DNA of 64,000 nt from Lysobacter sp. S4-A87 (GCF_022637455.1 NZ_CP093341.1:992001-1056000); one strand, 5' to 3'; shown: positions 34,334 through 44,852, counted from the stretch's first letter. Notes: generated by a model from the letters alone, not told the origin. A program made the numbers and translations.

Positions 34334-36178
34334 ATGGGACGTGGTTCTTGGCGTTGGTGGTGGCCATGGCTGGCAAGCCTGTGCCTGCTGTTGGCCGTAC
34401 CCGTCCAGGCCAGCACCACGGGCTCGATGACGCTGCCACTGGGCGCGAATGTCGAGCACGTGGCCCTGTCGCCCTACCTGGGTTACTACCACGACGCTTC
34501 TGCCGAAGATGATGTCGACGCGGTCGCGCGGCGGCTGGCGCAGGGACAGTTCGCACCCCTGCCGGGCGGACGCAGCGCATTCGGTTTCCGCACCGGCGCT
34601 TTCTGGTTCCACACGCGCGTCGTCAACCACGGCAACCCCGAGCAGCGCTGGTTGCTGGTGCAGAGCTACGCGCTCAGCGACAACATCGATGTGTATGCGC
34701 GCTACGCCGACGGCCACACGACCTTCCAGGCCGGTGGCGACCACCTGCCCTTCAGCGCCCGCAGCGTGCGTTACCGCCACCCCAATTTCTGGCTGACGTT
34801 TCCGCAGGGCCAGCCGGTCGACGTATTCGTGCGCGTGCGCAGCGAGAGCTCGATGCAGGTGCCGCTGGACATCTACACGCCCGTCGCTTTCGCCGAACTC
34901 TCGCGCGATGCACAGCTCGTGATCGGGCTGTACTACGGCATCCTGCTCGCGCTGTTCTTCTACAACCTGGCGCTGTGGCTGAGCCTGCGCGATGCCAGCT
35001 ACTTCTGGTACCTGTTCCACCTGTCGGCGTTCGGGCTGGTGCTGTTCACCCTCAACGGCTTCGGCTTCGAGTACCTGTGGCCGCAGTCGTCATGGCTGAG
35101 CGACCGCATGGTGCCGCTGTCGATCTGCCTGGCGCAGATCGGCATGCAGCAGTTCGCCCGCATCTTCCTCGGCCTGCGCGAACGCTGGCGCCTCGGTGAC
35201 CGGATCGGCCTGGGCCTGATTTCGTTCTTCGCCCTGCTCGGCATCGCATCGACGTGGTTGCCGTACCACATCTCCACGCCGATCGCGTCGGCGGCGGTGC
35301 TGGTCAGCATCGCCTGGATCGCGGTGGTGTCGATCTCGGTCGTGCGCCGCGGCTATGCGCCGGCGCAATTGTTCCTGCTGGCGTGGGCGATGTTCCTGCT
35401 CGGCACCGGCCTGTTCGTCGCCATCGCCTTCGGCATGATGCCCAAGACGTTCATCACGGAGTATGGGGTCCAGATCGGTTCGGCGCTGGAGATGCTGCTG
35501 CTGTCGATCGCACTGGGCCACCGCTACGCGGCGCTGCGCAACGAGAACGAGCGCATCGTCCGCGAGGCCAGGGACCAGCTCGAGCACAAGGTCGAGCAGC
35601 GCACCACGGAGTTGCGAAGCGCGCTGGGTCAACTCGAGGATGCGCACGCACGCCTGCGCGAGAGCAGCCAGCGCGACGCCCTGACCGGGCTGCACAACCG
35701 CAGCCACTTCCGCGACCGCTTCGAGTCGTTGCTGCGGCAGTCGCGCGAGCATCGGCGCCCGCTGTCGCTGCTGATGATCGACCTGGACAACTTCAAGCTG
35801 ATCAACGACCAGCACGGCCATCTGATCGGCGACGACTGCCTGCGCTGGGCTGCGCGGACGCTCGGCCATGGTCTGCGTCCGCATCACGATGCGCTGCTGG
35901 CGCGCTTCGGCGGCGAGGAGTTCGTGATCGTGCTGCCGGGCCTGAACCTGTCGGCGGCGACCCAGGTGGCCGAGGACCTGCGCCAGCATCTGCGCGATCA
36001 GCCGTTCCAGAGCGCCGACAGCCACATCACCGTCACGGCCAGCATCGGCGTGCATGCGATCGAGACGGTGTCGTTCGGCGGCATCGATCCGCTGCTGCAG
36101 CTGGCCGACCAGGCGCTGTACCGGGCCAAGGCCGACGGCCGCGACTGCGTGCGGACGTCGCAGGTGGAGACGGTCTGA
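34334..36178 (+). CDS. 7TMR-DISM membrane diguanylate cyclase
   Basis: 614 residues. A signal peptide (about 1-27) precedes a periplasmic 7TMR-DISM extracellular domain (about 30-185), then seven membrane helices (about 193-405), a coiled-coil linker (405-445) and a GGDEF domain (450-612) with active-site motif RFGGEEF (Gly526-Phe530). It should make c-di-GMP in response to a periplasmic ligand, perhaps a carbohydrate. No RxxD inhibitory site occurs at the standard position before GGEEF, so product inhibition is probably absent. ATG 34334 follows AAGGGGGAG; the longer upstream frame lacks both signal peptide and ribosome binding site. Confidence 0.92.
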   Translation: MGRGSWRWWWPWLASLCLLLAVPVQASTTGSMTLPLGANVEHVALSPYLGYYHDASAEDDVDAVARRLAQGQFAPLPGGRSAFGFRTGAFWFHTRVVNHGNPEQRWLLVQSYALSDNIDVYARYADGHTTFQAGGDHLPFSARSVRYRHPNFWLTFPQGQPVDVFVRVRSESSMQVPLDIYTPVAFAELSRDAQLVIGLYYGILLALFFYNLALWLSLRDASYFWYLFHLSAFGLVLFTLNGFGFEYLWPQSSWLSDRMVPLSICLAQIGMQQFARIFLGLRERWRLGDRIGLGLISFFALLGIASTWLPYHISTPIASAAVLVSIAWIAVVSISVVRRGYAPAQLFLLAWAMFLLGTGLFVAIAFGMMPKTFITEYGVQIGSALEMLLLSIALGHRYAALRNENERIVREARDQLEHKVEQRTTELRSALGQLEDAHARLRESSQRDALTGLHNRSHFRDRFESLLRQSREHRRPLSLLMIDLDNFKLINDQHGHLIGDDCLRWAARTLGHGLRPHHDALLARFGGEEFVIVLPGLNLSAATQVAEDLRQHLRDQPFQSADSHITVTASIGVHAIETVSFGGIDPLLQLADQALYRAKADGRDCVRTSQVETV

Positions 36179-36290
36179 AGTGAGGGATCTGCTGGTGCTG
36201 TTGCTGCTGCGTGCTGGGCTTGTGCTGCGGAACGGCGTCGGCCGCCGGGCCGGGGATTCGTTGCAGAGACTTCGATAGCGTCGGAACCCG

Positions 36291-36332
36291 TTCATTCCCG
36301 TGAAGGCGGGAACCCATGGACGTTGCTCCCAA
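36291..36332. repeat. REP-like element
   Basis: TTCATTCCCGTGAAGGCGGG and the following AACCCATGGACGTTGCTCCC match the left half of the element between mtnD and mtnC almost base for base. It lies between the converging GGDEF and ammonia-lyase genes and can act as a transcript-end hairpin. Confidence 0.8.
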
Positions 36333-36365
36333 CGCGCTCTAGCCCTTCATTGGGGACTACGAGCT

Positions 36366-38252
36366 TCAAGCACGCGCGGCTGCCAGGATGGTGCCTTGCT
36401 TCACCAGCCGCACCGCGGTGGCGACTTCGCCATCCATGGCGCGGTCGCGATCGAGGAACGGAATCGCTTCGCGGATTGCCGCGTGCGCGGCGGCCACTGC
36501 TCGACCGGGATGGAATTCGCCGGCTGCGGCCAGTTCGGCGCGCAAGCCTTCGACTTCGGCCAGGAAGGCGTCGAACTCGGGGCTGTCGGCGGCCGGTGCG
36601 CCCTGCACCTTCGCGGCCAGTGCACGCGCATCGGCACGATCGGCCAGGTCGCGCGCGGCGTTGATCATGTCGCGGCGCAGGTCCAGCGCCTGCGCGGCGG
36701 TGTAGAGCTCCAGCGCCAGCACCTTGCCCAGGTCATCGGCCATCGCCAGCACGTGGCGCGCCTCGTTGGCGCCCATCGAGACATGGTCTTCGGCATTGGC
36801 GCTGGTCGGGATCGAATAGACCGACGCCGGGTGGGCACGGCTGGCCAGGTCGTTGACGATGGCCGCGGCGGTGTACTGCACGATCATGTGCCCGGACTCG
36901 GTCGAGTCCTCGTTGCCGATCAGGAAGCCCGGCAGGCCGTCGTTGGTGGCCGGATCGACCAGCTTGTTGAGGCGGCGCTCGGAAATGCTCGCCAGCACCG
37001 GAATGGCCGCCTTGACGTAGCTCATCGCCAGCGCCAGCGGCATGCCGTGGAAGTGGCCGGCAGAAATCACCTGCTGCTCGACGAACTCGGCCTTGGCATC
37101 CGGGAAGATGATCGGGTTGTCGGTCAGCGCGTTGAGCTCGACCTCGAGCACGCGCGCGGCCTGTGCGACGGCATCGCGCACGGCGCCGTGGACCTGCGGG
37201 ATGCAGCGCAGCGAGTAGCTGTCCTGCGGCTGGTGCTTCTTGCCGCCGCGGAACGGGCGGAAGCGCAGGTAGAACTTCTCGCGGCCGTGGCGCTGGCTGA
37301 ACGGTACCCAGTCCCAACCGATGTCGAAGCGCAGCGCCTGCGATTCGGGCGTGTCCCAGCTGCGCGGCTGCCAGGCACGGAACTTCGGCACCAGGTGGTA
37401 CGGGATGTCGGCCAGCGTGGAGCCACCGAGCAGGTCGCGCAGATGGGCGGCGCTGTGCACCTGGCCCGGGTGCGGGCGCAGCGCGTGCACTTCCTCGGCG
37501 AACGCGCCAAGGCGGCCGGCGAAGGCATCGATGGTCATCGCCGCGGCGAGGTCGGCGGTGTCGAGCAGGTCCTCCAGCTGCGCCAGTGCGAGCACGCCAC
37601 AGGCAAGCATCTGCGCGGTGCCGTTGTTCAGCGCCAGGCCTTCCTTGTACGACAGCGTCACCGGCGACAGGCCGGCGCGCCTGAGCGCTTCGCCACCCGG
37701 GATGCGCTCGCCTTCAAAGAAGGCTTCGCCACCGCCCAGCAGCACGATCGCCAGGTGCGACAGCGGTGCGAGGTCGCCGCTGGCGCCGACCGAACCCAGC
37801 TGCGGCACCACCGGAACGATGCCGGCGTTGAGCATGGCGGTCAGTGCCTGCAGGGTCTCGACGCGGATGCCGGAGTGACCGCGCATCAGCGTGTTGATGC
37901 GGATGCACAGCATCGCGCGGACGATCTCCGGCGCGAACGCTTCGCCGACGCAGACGGCGTGGGTGACGATGAGGTTGCGCTGCAGCTCCTCGTGCAGGGT
38001 GACGTCCGAGCGCGCGGCGCCGGGCAGTTCGTCACGCAGGTGGTGGTTGCCGAGCAGGCGGTCGGCATTGCTGCCGAAGCCGGTCGAGACACCGTAGATG
38101 GGTTCCTCGCGCCGGACCTGTTCGGCCAGGAACTCGGCCGCGCGGGTCACCGCCGGCAGTTGCTCCGGTGCCAGCTGCACATGCGCGCCGTAGGCCACGT
38201 CCACCAGCTGCGCGCGGGTCAGCGAGCGGCCATCGAGTCGGATCGGTTTCAT
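36366..38252 (-). CDS. Aromatic amino acid ammonia-lyase, histidine ammonia-lyase-like with insertion
   Basis: 628 residues, about 120 longer than typical HutH. The MIO-forming triad Ala157-Ser158-Gly159 sits in GSVGASGDLAPLSH, the catalytic tyrosine is Tyr53 (PIYGVSTGFGS), and QDSYSLRCIPQ, NEDSTES and EDHVSMGANEAR are conserved. The selectivity region NLIVTHAVCVG resembles histidine lyases (SHA) more than tyrosine or phenylalanine lyases. About 60-70 extra residues rich in Trp, Arg and Phe (about 290-355) are inserted before QDSYSLRC. It most likely deaminates histidine to urocanate, but no hutU, hutI or hutG is nearby, so another aromatic substrate is possible. It follows hisS on the same strand after a 123-nt gap. 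Confidence 0.82.
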   Translation of the reverse strand: MKPIRLDGRSLTRAQLVDVAYGAHVQLAPEQLPAVTRAAEFLAEQVRREEPIYGVSTGFGSNADRLLGNHHLRDELPGAARSDVTLHEELQRNLIVTHAVCVGEAFAPEIVRAMLCIRINTLMRGHSGIRVETLQALTAMLNAGIVPVVPQLGSVGASGDLAPLSHLAIVLLGGGEAFFEGERIPGGEALRRAGLSPVTLSYKEGLALNNGTAQMLACGVLALAQLEDLLDTADLAAAMTIDAFAGRLGAFAEEVHALRPHPGQVHSAAHLRDLLGGSTLADIPYHLVPKFRAWQPRSWDTPESQALRFDIGWDWVPFSQRHGREKFYLRFRPFRGGKKHQPQDSYSLRCIPQVHGAVRDAVAQAARVLEVELNALTDNPIIFPDAKAEFVEQQVISAGHFHGMPLALAMSYVKAAIPVLASISERRLNKLVDPATNDGLPGFLIGNEDSTESGHMIVQYTAAAIVNDLASRAHPASVYSIPTSANAEDHVSMGANEARHVLAMADDLGKVLALELYTAAQALDLRRDMINAARDLADRADARALAAKVQGAPAADSPEFDAFLAEVEGLRAELAAAGEFHPGRAVAAAHAAIREAIPFLDRDRAMDGEVATAVRLVKQGTILAAARA

Positions 38253-38375
38253 CGTTTCACCTTGCAGCTGACTGCCATCTGCGCCGGCGGATGCACTTGG
38301 GCGTGCGCCGGCGTCCCCTGTCCTGAACGGCGCGGGCGGACCGGATCGTCCACCCCGCCTGCGTTTGCGCCGGCC

Positions 38376-39773
38376 TCAGCGGCCGGCGAGTGCGCGGTAC
38401 TGTTCCAGCTCCACGCGCAGCGTGCTCGCCAGTTCCTCCAGCGGCACTTCGAACTGCTCCTCGCGCAGCAGGTCCTTGACCGCGACCACGCCACGCGCCT
38501 TCTCGTCGTCACCGGCGAGGGCGACGAAGCGGATGCCGGCGCGCGAGGCGTACTGGAACTGCTTGCCGATCTTGCGCGCCTCCATCTGCACTTCGGTGTT
38601 GATGCCGGCCGCACGCAGGCGACGGGCGATCTCGAGCGCATCGGTCAGCGATTGACCATCCATCAGCGCGACCATCGCCTGCACCGTGCTGCCGGCGGCG
38701 TTGCCGAGCAGGCCGGCCTCGCGCAGCTGCCAGAACAGCCGGGTCAGGCCGATCGAGATGCCGACGCCCGGCAGCTTCGACTTGGTGTAGTGGCTGGCCA
38801 GGTTCTCGTAGCGGCCGCCCGAGCAGATCGAACCGATCTGCGGGTAGTCGTTGAGCGTGGTCTCGTAGACGGTGCCGGTGTAGTAGTCGAGGCCGCGCGC
38901 GATCGAGAAGTTCAGCGCGTAGGCGCTTTCCGGCACGCCGAGGGCGCGCACGAGCTCAAGCACCTCGCGCAGTTCGGCGACGCCTTCGCGCAGTGCCTCG
39001 TTGCCCTCGCCCAGCGCATCGAGCTGGGCCAGCGCATCGGCGTGCGAGGACGAACGCACCTTGACGAACTCGAGGATGTGCGCGACGGCATCGACCGACA
39101 GGTTGAAGCCTTCGCCGGTGAGGGTCTCGCGGACGTGGTCCTCGCCGCGCTTGTCGAGCTTGTCGACCTCGCGCAGCACCAGCGCCTGCAGTTCGCCGTC
39201 GACGATGCCCTGGGCCTCGAAGAAGCCGCGCATCAGCTTGCGGTTGTTGAGCTGGATGGTGAACGCGCCGATGTCGAGCTCGGAGAACACCGCATGGATC
39301 ACCGCCGGCAGCTCGGCATCGAAACGCACGCTCAGCGCGTCCTTGCCGATCACGTCGATGTCGCACTGGTAGAACTCGCGGAAACGGCCGCGCTGTGCGC
39401 GTTCGCCACGGTAGACGCGCTGCATCTGGTAGCGGCGGAACGGGAACGCCAGTTCGTGCTCGTGCTCGGCGACGTAGCGCGCCAGCGGCACGGTCAGGTC
39501 GAAGCGCAGCGCCAGCTCGGGCATGCCCTCGCCGGCCGCGCCCTCGGAGCCCTTGCCCAGCGCGCCGGTGGACTGGACGAAGTACACCTGCCGTTCGGTT
39601 TCGCCGCCGGACTTGGTCAGCAGCACCTCCGACAGCTCCATGACCGGCGTTTCCACCGGCAGGAAGCCGAATCGTTCAAAATTGCGGCGGATCGTGTCCA
39701 GCATGCGCTGGAAGGCGATCTGGTCAGGAGGTAGCAGCTCCATGACCCCGGGCGGGGTGCGCGGCTTGATCAA
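38376..39773 (-). CDS. hisS: Histidyl-tRNA synthetase
   Basis: 465-residue class II synthetase. Motif 1 begins at [12 protein letters not shown], motif 2 is [21 protein letters not shown], and the histidine-specific [13 protein letters not shown] is present, followed by the C-terminal anticodon-binding domain. No ATG fits. The TTG at 39773 is chosen because GGAG lies 7 nt upstream and the next residues start the family core. It is unrelated to the his biosynthetic operon transcriptionally. Confidence 0.96.
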   Translation of the reverse strand: MIKPRTPPGVMELLPPDQIAFQRMLDTIRRNFERFGFLPVETPVMELSEVLLTKSGGETERQVYFVQSTGALGKGSEGAAGEGMPELALRFDLTVPLARYVAEHEHELAFPFRRYQMQRVYRGERAQRGRFREFYQCDIDVIGKDALSVRFDAELPAVIHAVFSELDIGAFTIQLNNRKLMRGFFEAQGIVDGELQALVLREVDKLDKRGEDHVRETLTGEGFNLSVDAVAHILEFVKVRSSSHADALAQLDALGEGNEALREGVAELREVLELVRALGVPESAYALNFSIARGLDYYTGTVYETTLNDYPQIGSICSGGRYENLASHYTKSKLPGVGISIGLTRLFWQLREAGLLGNAAGSTVQAMVALMDGQSLTDALEIARRLRAAGINTEVQMEARKIGKQFQYASRAGIRFVALAGDDEKARGVVAVKDLLREEQFEVPLEELASTLRVELEQYRALAGR

Positions 39774-39881
39774 GCAAGGCTCCAGTGACGACAGGCCGCG
39801 AACGCGGCCCGGTACCGTACAGGCTTGGCGGGCACGCGGTGGATTCGCGGTGTAGAGGGGGAAATCGTCAACAGTTTAGCC

Positions 39882-39914
39882 GTTGCGACCGCTTTTCCCC
39901 CAACCGGTCGCAAC
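39882..39914. repeat. Inverted repeat upstream of hisS
   Basis: Perfect 10-bp arms GTTGCGACCG/CGGTCGCAAC with a 13-nt T/C-rich loop, between the hisS start and the tRNA-Pro promoter. It could be a regulator site or a leader hairpin of hisS. Confidence 0.6.
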
Positions 39915-39917
39915 CGG
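39904..39917. repeat. Left member of a 14-bp inverted pair around tRNA-Pro
   Basis: CCGGTCGCAACCGG; its exact reverse complement is at 40170-40183 on the other side of tRNA-Pro and its terminator. Confidence 0.7.
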
Positions 39918-39953
39918 ACTGACACCGGATTGAAGGAATTTGTGTCCAACCCC

Positions 39954-39983
39954 TTGCCTCGACCCCGCCTCACTGACTAGAAT
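39954..39983 (+). promoter_or_regulatory. Sigma-70 promoter of tRNA-Pro
   Basis: TTGCCT (39954-39959) and TAGAAT (39978-39983) with 18-nt spacing, ending 15 nt before the mature tRNA. Confidence 0.65.
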
Positions 39984-39998
39984 TTGCGGCTCAGCAGC

Positions 39999-40075
39999 CG
40001 GGGTGTAGCTCAGCCTGGTAGAGCGCTACGTTCGGGACGTAGAAGTCGCAGGTTCAAATCCTGTCTCCCCGACCA
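39999..40075 (+). tRNA. tRNA-Pro(CGG)
   Basis: 77-nt cloverleaf with encoded CCA. Acceptor stem CGGGG..CCCCG, D-arm AGCTCAGCCTGGTAGAGC, anticodon stem CTACG/CGTAG enclosing loop TTCGGGA (anticodon CGG), T-loop GTTCAAATC. It reads the CCG codon, abundant in this GC-rich genome. Confidence 0.95.
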
Positions 40076-40136
40076 ACTCCGCATCCATATGTGGATCAAG
40101 GCCGGTCAAAGCTGCTGGACACGCTGTAAAACGACG

Positions 40137-40167
40137 AAACGCCGGCCCTGCCGGCGTTTTTCGTTTG
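40137..40167 (+). terminator. Intrinsic terminator of tRNA-Pro
   Basis: Perfect 10-bp stem AAACGCCGGC/GCCGGCGTTT with a 3-nt loop, followed by TTCGTTT, about 60 nt after the tRNA. Confidence 0.85.
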
Positions 40168-40169
40168 CG

Positions 40170-40183
40170 CCGGTTGCGACCGG
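40170..40183. repeat. Right member of the 14-bp inverted pair around tRNA-Pro
   Basis: CCGGTTGCGACCGG, exact reverse complement of 39904-39917. Confidence 0.7.
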
Positions 40184-40230
40184 CAGCGCGGCGCCGCGAT
40201 GATGTCGGCCCGCTTTTCCGTTGATGGCCG

Positions 40231-41085
40231 ATGGATCTCTCCTGCACACCTTTCCAGCGCGATGGCAGCGCGTGCCTGCGCCTGAACGCCGCTGACGGCG
40301 CCGTCGCCGAGATCTGCCTGCATGGTGCCCACGTGCTGTCCTGGCAGCCCACACCGGGCCGCGAGCGCCTCTACCTGAGCCCGCGCGCCAGTCTTGCCCA
40401 GTGCGCCGCCACCCGCGCCGCCATTCGCGGCGGCATCCCGGTGATCTTCCCTCAGTTCGGCGGGCGCGGGCCGATGGTCAAACACGGTTTCGCGCGACTG
40501 CTTTCCTGGCGCTACGTGGGCATCGAGGCCGACGCCGGGACTCCGGGAGCCGTGCTGGAACTCATCGACAACGAGGACACCCGCCGCCTGTGGCCGGCGA
40601 GGTTCCGCGCGCGCCTGCACGTCGCGCTGGCGCCAGGCGCGCTGACGGTCCGCCTCGCCATCGGCAACCAGGGCGAGGCGCCCTTCAGCTTCACCGCGGC
40701 GCTGCACACCTACCTGCGCGTGGACGACCTGGACGCGACATCGGTGCAGGGCCTGGAAGCGGCCGGCTTCGAAGACACGCGCGATGGCCGGCTCGCCGCG
40801 GCCGAAGGTGAACCGGTGCGTTTCCAGTCCGAGGTCGACCGGCTCTACCCCGATTGCGCCCACGACCTGCTGCTTGCCCAGGGCAACGATGCCATGCGCA
40901 TCAGCGCCGATGGTTTCCGCGACACCGTCTTGTGGAATCCCGGCGCGGCGCTGGCCGCGGGGATGGCCGATCTGGGCGCCGGTGAGCACCGGCACTTCGT
41001 CTGCGTCGAGTCAGGCACGATTGCCATGCCGGTGACGCTGGCGCCAGGCGAGGAATGGAGCGGAGCGCAGCGACTGCAGGTCTAG
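40231..41085 (+). CDS. D-hexose-6-phosphate mutarotase (YeaD type)
   Basis: 284-residue aldose-1-epimerase-fold protein that interconverts alpha and beta anomers of hexose-6-phosphates. The YeaD signature GGIPVIFPQFGGRGPMVKHG contains the phosphate and sugar contacts. The catalytic histidine is in TAALHTYLRV and the catalytic glutamate in FVCVESG near the end. Cytoplasmic, monocistronic. It converges on proA with a 25-nt gap and no visible terminator between them. Confidence 0.92.
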   Translation: MDLSCTPFQRDGSACLRLNAADGAVAEICLHGAHVLSWQPTPGRERLYLSPRASLAQCAATRAAIRGGIPVIFPQFGGRGPMVKHGFARLLSWRYVGIEADAGTPGAVLELIDNEDTRRLWPARFRARLHVALAPGALTVRLAIGNQGEAPFSFTAALHTYLRVDDLDATSVQGLEAAGFEDTRDGRLAAAEGEPVRFQSEVDRLYPDCAHDLLLAQGNDAMRISADGFRDTVLWNPGAALAAGMADLGAGEHRHFVCVESGTIAMPVTLAPGEEWSGAQRLQV

Positions 41086-41110
41086 CCAACGCGCGGACGT
41101 GGCAGCGAAG

Positions 41111-42379
41111 TCAGCGTTGCCGCGACTCCTCGTGCCGCACCTGCCCTTCCCCGCGCACCACGAACCGCTCGATGGTCAGCGATTCGGCGCCCATCGGCCC
41201 ATAGGCATGCAGGCGCGTGGTCGAGATGCCGATCTCGGCACCCAGGCCGAGCTGACCGCCATCGTTGAAGCGCGATGAGGCGTTGACCATCACCGCTGAG
41301 CTGCGCGTACCACGCACGAACGCTTCCGCGGCGGCAACATCCCCGGTGGCGATCACTTCGGTGTGGTCCGAGCCGTAGCGGGCGATGTGCGCCAGCGCGT
41401 CCCCGATTCCGTCGACGACCCGCACCGCCAGGATCAGGTCCAGGTATTCGGCGGCGTAGTCGGCGTCTTCGGCCTGCCCCACCTGGTCGGAGAACGCGCG
41501 CGTGCGTCCGCAGCCGCGCACCTCGACCTGGCGCGCCGCCAGGCGCTGCAGCGCCGCGGGCAGGAAGTCCGCGGCGATGTCGCGATGGACCAGCAACGTC
41601 TCCAGCGCATTGCAGACACCGGGTCGCGAGGCCTTGCCGTCGACCAGCAGGTCCAGCGCCTTGCCGACATCGGCGGCACGGTCGACGTAGAGATGGCAGA
41701 CGCCCTTGTAGTGCTTGATGACCGGCACGCGCGCATGCTCGGCGACGAAGCGGATCAGGCTTTCACCGCCGCGCGGAATCGCCAGGTCGATCAGGTCCGA
41801 CAGCTGCAGCAGTTCCAGCACGTGCTCGCGCGCCGGATCGGCGACCAGCGACACGGCCGCCTCCGGTAGCTCCTCTTCGCGCAATGCCTGGTGCAGGCAG
41901 GCGGCAATCGCGGCATTGCTCGCGCGCGCCTCGGAGCCGCCGCGCAGCAGCACCGCGTTGCCGGCCTTCAGGCACAGCGCCGCGGCATCTGCGGTCACGT
42001 TCGGTCGGGCCTCGTAGATCATCGCAATCAGGCCCAGCGGCACGCGCTGGCGCTCGATCACGATGCCGTTGGGGCGCACCTCGCTGCGCGTCACCTGCCC
42101 CAGCGGATCTGCCTGCGCGGCCACTTCCCGCACGCCCGCGGCCATTGCCGCGATGCGCGCCTCATCCAGCTTCAGCCTGTCGAGCAGGGCCGCGCCGAGG
42201 CCGGCTGCGCGGCCGCGCTCCATGTCCTCTGCATTCGCGGCCAGCAGTGCGGCGCCGTGGTGCTCGAGCAACTGCGCCATGCGTTCGATCAGTCGCCGGC
42301 GCGCATCGCCATCCAGCGCCGCCAGGACCCGTGATGCTTCGCGCGCGCGCTCGGCGAGGTTGCGTACGTAACCGCTCAT
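41111..42379 (-). CDS. proA: Gamma-glutamyl phosphate reductase
   Basis: 422-residue NADPH-dependent enzyme of proline synthesis reducing gamma-glutamyl phosphate to the semialdehyde. [28 protein letters not shown] and the catalytic cysteine region [14 protein letters not shown] are present, with [17 protein letters not shown] near the end. It is the last gene of the arg-pro unit; its ATG overlaps the proB stop by 4 nt. Confidence 0.97.
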   Translation of the reverse strand: MSGYVRNLAERAREASRVLAALDGDARRRLIERMAQLLEHHGAALLAANAEDMERGRAAGLGAALLDRLKLDEARIAAMAAGVREVAAQADPLGQVTRSEVRPNGIVIERQRVPLGLIAMIYEARPNVTADAAALCLKAGNAVLLRGGSEARASNAAIAACLHQALREEELPEAAVSLVADPAREHVLELLQLSDLIDLAIPRGGESLIRFVAEHARVPVIKHYKGVCHLYVDRAADVGKALDLLVDGKASRPGVCNALETLLVHRDIAADFLPAALQRLAARQVEVRGCGRTRAFSDQVGQAEDADYAAEYLDLILAVRVVDGIGDALAHIARYGSDHTEVIATGDVAAAEAFVRGTRSSAVMVNASSRFNDGGQLGLGAEIGISTTRLHAYGPMGAESLTIERFVVRGEGQVRHEESRQR

Positions 42380-43566
42380 GCCTTCACCTCGGGGTCGACG
42401 ACCAGCAGCACCAGATCGTCACGGTGGATCACCGATTCGCCATAGCGAAAGCCGAGCACGGCTTCGATGTCGTTGCTGTGCCTGCGCGCGATCCGGCCGA
42501 TTTCCATCGCGCTGTACTGCGCCAGGCCGCGCGCGAACGGCTCGGCGCCGGTCGTGGTGGCCACGATCTCGATCACGTCGCCGCGGCGGAAGTCGCCTTC
42601 GACGGCGGCCACGCCACCGGGCAGCAGCGATGCGCCCTGGCGGTGCAGCGCCGCGACCGCGCCGTCGTCGACCAGCAGCCGCCCTGACGAGGGCGCATGC
42701 CGCAGCCATTGCTTGCGTGCGCGCAGACGGTCGCCCTGTGCGAGCACCAGCGTGCCGTGCAACTGCCCCTCGCCCAGTGCCCGCACCACCGCATCGTTGC
42801 GACCGCAGAACAGCGCGGTGGGAATTCCGGCCGCGGTCGCCTTGGCCGCCGCCTCCAGCTTGGTGCGCATGCCGCCGGTGCCGAGCTTGCCGGCGCCGCC
42901 GCTGGCGGCCAGCAGCAGTTCGGGCGTGATCCGCTCGATGCGGTTGATCGCGCGCGCATCGGGATCGCGTTGCGGGTGGGCGCTGTAGAGCCCGCCGATG
43001 TCGGTGGCGATCAGCAGCAGATCGGCATCCACGAGCGAGGCCACGGCCGCGGCGAGATTGTCGTTGTCGCCGAGCTTGAGTTCGTCGACGGCGACGGCGT
43101 CGTTCTCGTTGATGATCGGCAAGGTGCCCAGGCGCAACAGTTCGCGCAGCGTGGCGCGGGCGTTGAGGTAGCGTCGGCGGTTGCGCAGGTCGTCGTGGGT
43201 GAGCAGGACCTGCGCGACCGGCTGCTCCGACAACTGTTGCCAGAACCCCATCAACGAGGCCTGGCCGAGCGAGGCCAACGCCTGCCGGAGCACCAGGCTG
43301 TCGCCACCGGCACCGATGCGGCCACGTCCGGCAGCGACGGCGCCAGACGACACCAGCACCACTTCGCGCTGCTGCGCGCGGGCCTGGGCGATGAAGCGCG
43401 CGAGCCCGGCGGCATGGCGAGGGTCGAGTCCCGCCGCGTCGGGCTGGTCGGAGAAGCCGGCGAGCAGGCTGCTGCCGACCTTGAGTACGGCGCGCCGCCA
43501 GCCTGGCAGCGGTTGTGCCTGGAAGTCCCGGACGGCGGTGTCGGCGGTACTTCCAGGCATGCTCAT
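42376..43566 (-). CDS. proB: Glutamate 5-kinase with PUA domain
   Basis: 396 residues, first step of proline synthesis. The amino-acid kinase domain (about 25-270) has [37 protein letters not shown] and [12 protein letters not shown]. The C-terminal PUA domain (about 290-390) includes [19 protein letters not shown]. Proline feedback inhibition is expected. The ATG at 43566 overlaps the argH stop (ATGA); another ATG two codons later is possible. Confidence 0.96.
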   Translation of the reverse strand: MSMPGSTADTAVRDFQAQPLPGWRRAVLKVGSSLLAGFSDQPDAAGLDPRHAAGLARFIAQARAQQREVVLVSSGAVAAGRGRIGAGGDSLVLRQALASLGQASLMGFWQQLSEQPVAQVLLTHDDLRNRRRYLNARATLRELLRLGTLPIINENDAVAVDELKLGDNDNLAAAVASLVDADLLLIATDIGGLYSAHPQRDPDARAINRIERITPELLLAASGGAGKLGTGGMRTKLEAAAKATAAGIPTALFCGRNDAVVRALGEGQLHGTLVLAQGDRLRARKQWLRHAPSSGRLLVDDGAVAALHRQGASLLPGGVAAVEGDFRRGDVIEIVATTTGAEPFARGLAQYSAMEIGRIARRHSNDIEAVLGFRYGESVIHRDDLVLLVVDPEVKA

Positions 43567-44852
43567 CGCAATGCTGCCAGTCGGCTTCGCAGTTCGCCCA
43601 GCCGCAGTTCGGCGCCAGCGCCGGGCGACGCCCGTGCCGCCAGGCTCGCTTCGGGATCGCCCTGTTCCCAGCGTGCGGGGTCTGCGGCCTGCTTGTAGGC
43701 CTCGCGGAACGGCAGGCCCTGTCGTGCCAGGTCGACGGCCAGGTCGGTCGCATACATCGAAGGATCGAGCGCTTCGCGCATGCGCTCGGCCTTCCACTCC
43801 AGGTTCCGCAGCAGGTCCGGCAACAGCTCCAGCGCCCCCAGCCCGCGGCCGAAAGCGTGGAAGATCGCGCCCTTGGAGAACTGCAGGTCGCGGTGGTAGC
43901 CCGACGGCAGCGACAGCAGCTGCTCGATTTCGGTGCGTGCGGCGGCGGCAGCCGAATAGCTCGCGCGCATCAGCTCGATGACGTCGGGGTTGCGCTTGTT
44001 CGGCATGATCGAACTGCCGGTGGTGTACTGCGACGGCAGCGCCACGAAACCGAATTCGGCACTGGTGAACAGGCTCAGGTCCCAGGCCAGGCGGCGCAGG
44101 TCGAGCAGCGCCGAGGACAGCGCCTCGATCGCGGCCATCTCGAACTTGCCGCGCGATATCTGCGCGTAGGTCGCCGCGACCTGCATGCGGCCGAAGCCGA
44201 GCGCGGCGGTGGTGTGGTCGCGCGCCAGCGGCAGGTTGACGCCGTAGCCGGCCGCGCTGCCGAGCGGATTGGCATCGACCCACTGCAGCGTCTGCACGGC
44301 GCGCTGCGCGTTGTCGATGAAGCCTTCGGCCCAGGCCGCCCACCACATGCCCAGCGACGACACCATCGCGCGTTGCAGGTGGGTGTAGCCCGGCAGCGGC
44401 ACGCCCTGCTCGGCCTCGGCGCGGGCGAGCGCCACTTCGGCACTCTCGCGGCACGTGGCCGCCACGCGCGCCAGGCGGTCCTTCAGCCACAGGCGCGTGG
44501 CCACCAGGATCTGGTCATTGCGGCTGCGGCCGGTGTGGATCTTCTTGCCGGCGTCACCGAGCCGTTCGACCAGGCGCGATTCGATCGCCGAATGGCAGTC
44601 CTCGAAACGCTCGTCGAGGATGAAGCGGCCTGCACGGAAGTCTTCGGCCAGTGTTTCCAGCTCGGTCTTCAGGCCGGCAAGCTCGTCCGCATCGAGGATG
44701 CCGATCTGCTGCAGGCCTTCGGCGTGCGCGCGACTGGCCTGGATGTCGAACAGGAAGAACTCGCGGTCCAGGATCACGTCCTCGCCGGCGAGGAACTGCT
44801 GGATGCGCGCGTCGACCTTGACGCCGGGTTTTTGCCACAACAGATCGGACAT
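43563..44852 (-). CDS. argH: Argininosuccinate lyase
   Basis: 429-residue fumarase/aspartase superfamily enzyme, last step of arginine synthesis, splitting argininosuccinate to arginine and fumarate. [18 protein letters not shown] and the signature loop [18 protein letters not shown] with the catalytic serine are all present. It begins 24 nt after argC and is translationally coupled to proB. Confidence 0.97.
   Translation of the reverse strand: MSDLLWQKPGVKVDARIQQFLAGEDVILDREFFLFDIQASRAHAEGLQQIGILDADELAGLKTELETLAEDFRAGRFILDERFEDCHSAIESRLVERLGDAGKKIHTGRSRNDQILVATRLWLKDRLARVAATCRESAEVALARAEAEQGVPLPGYTHLQRAMVSSLGMWWAAWAEGFIDNAQRAVQTLQWVDANPLGSAAGYGVNLPLARDHTTAALGFGRMQVAATYAQISRGKFEMAAIEALSSALLDLRRLAWDLSLFTSAEFGFVALPSQYTTGSSIMPNKRNPDVIELMRASYSAAAAARTEIEQLLSLPSGYHRDLQFSKGAIFHAFGRGLGALELLPDLLRNLEWKAERMREALDPSMYATDLAVDLARQGLPFREAYKQAADPARWEQGDPEASLAARASPGAGAELRLGELRSRLAALR

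Noticed and set aside
36300-39734. A 1144-codon open frame on the plus strand
   Set aside because: It lies antisense to the ammonia-lyase and hisS, both with complete family motifs. It arises because the high third-position GC of the real genes suppresses stop codons on the other strand.
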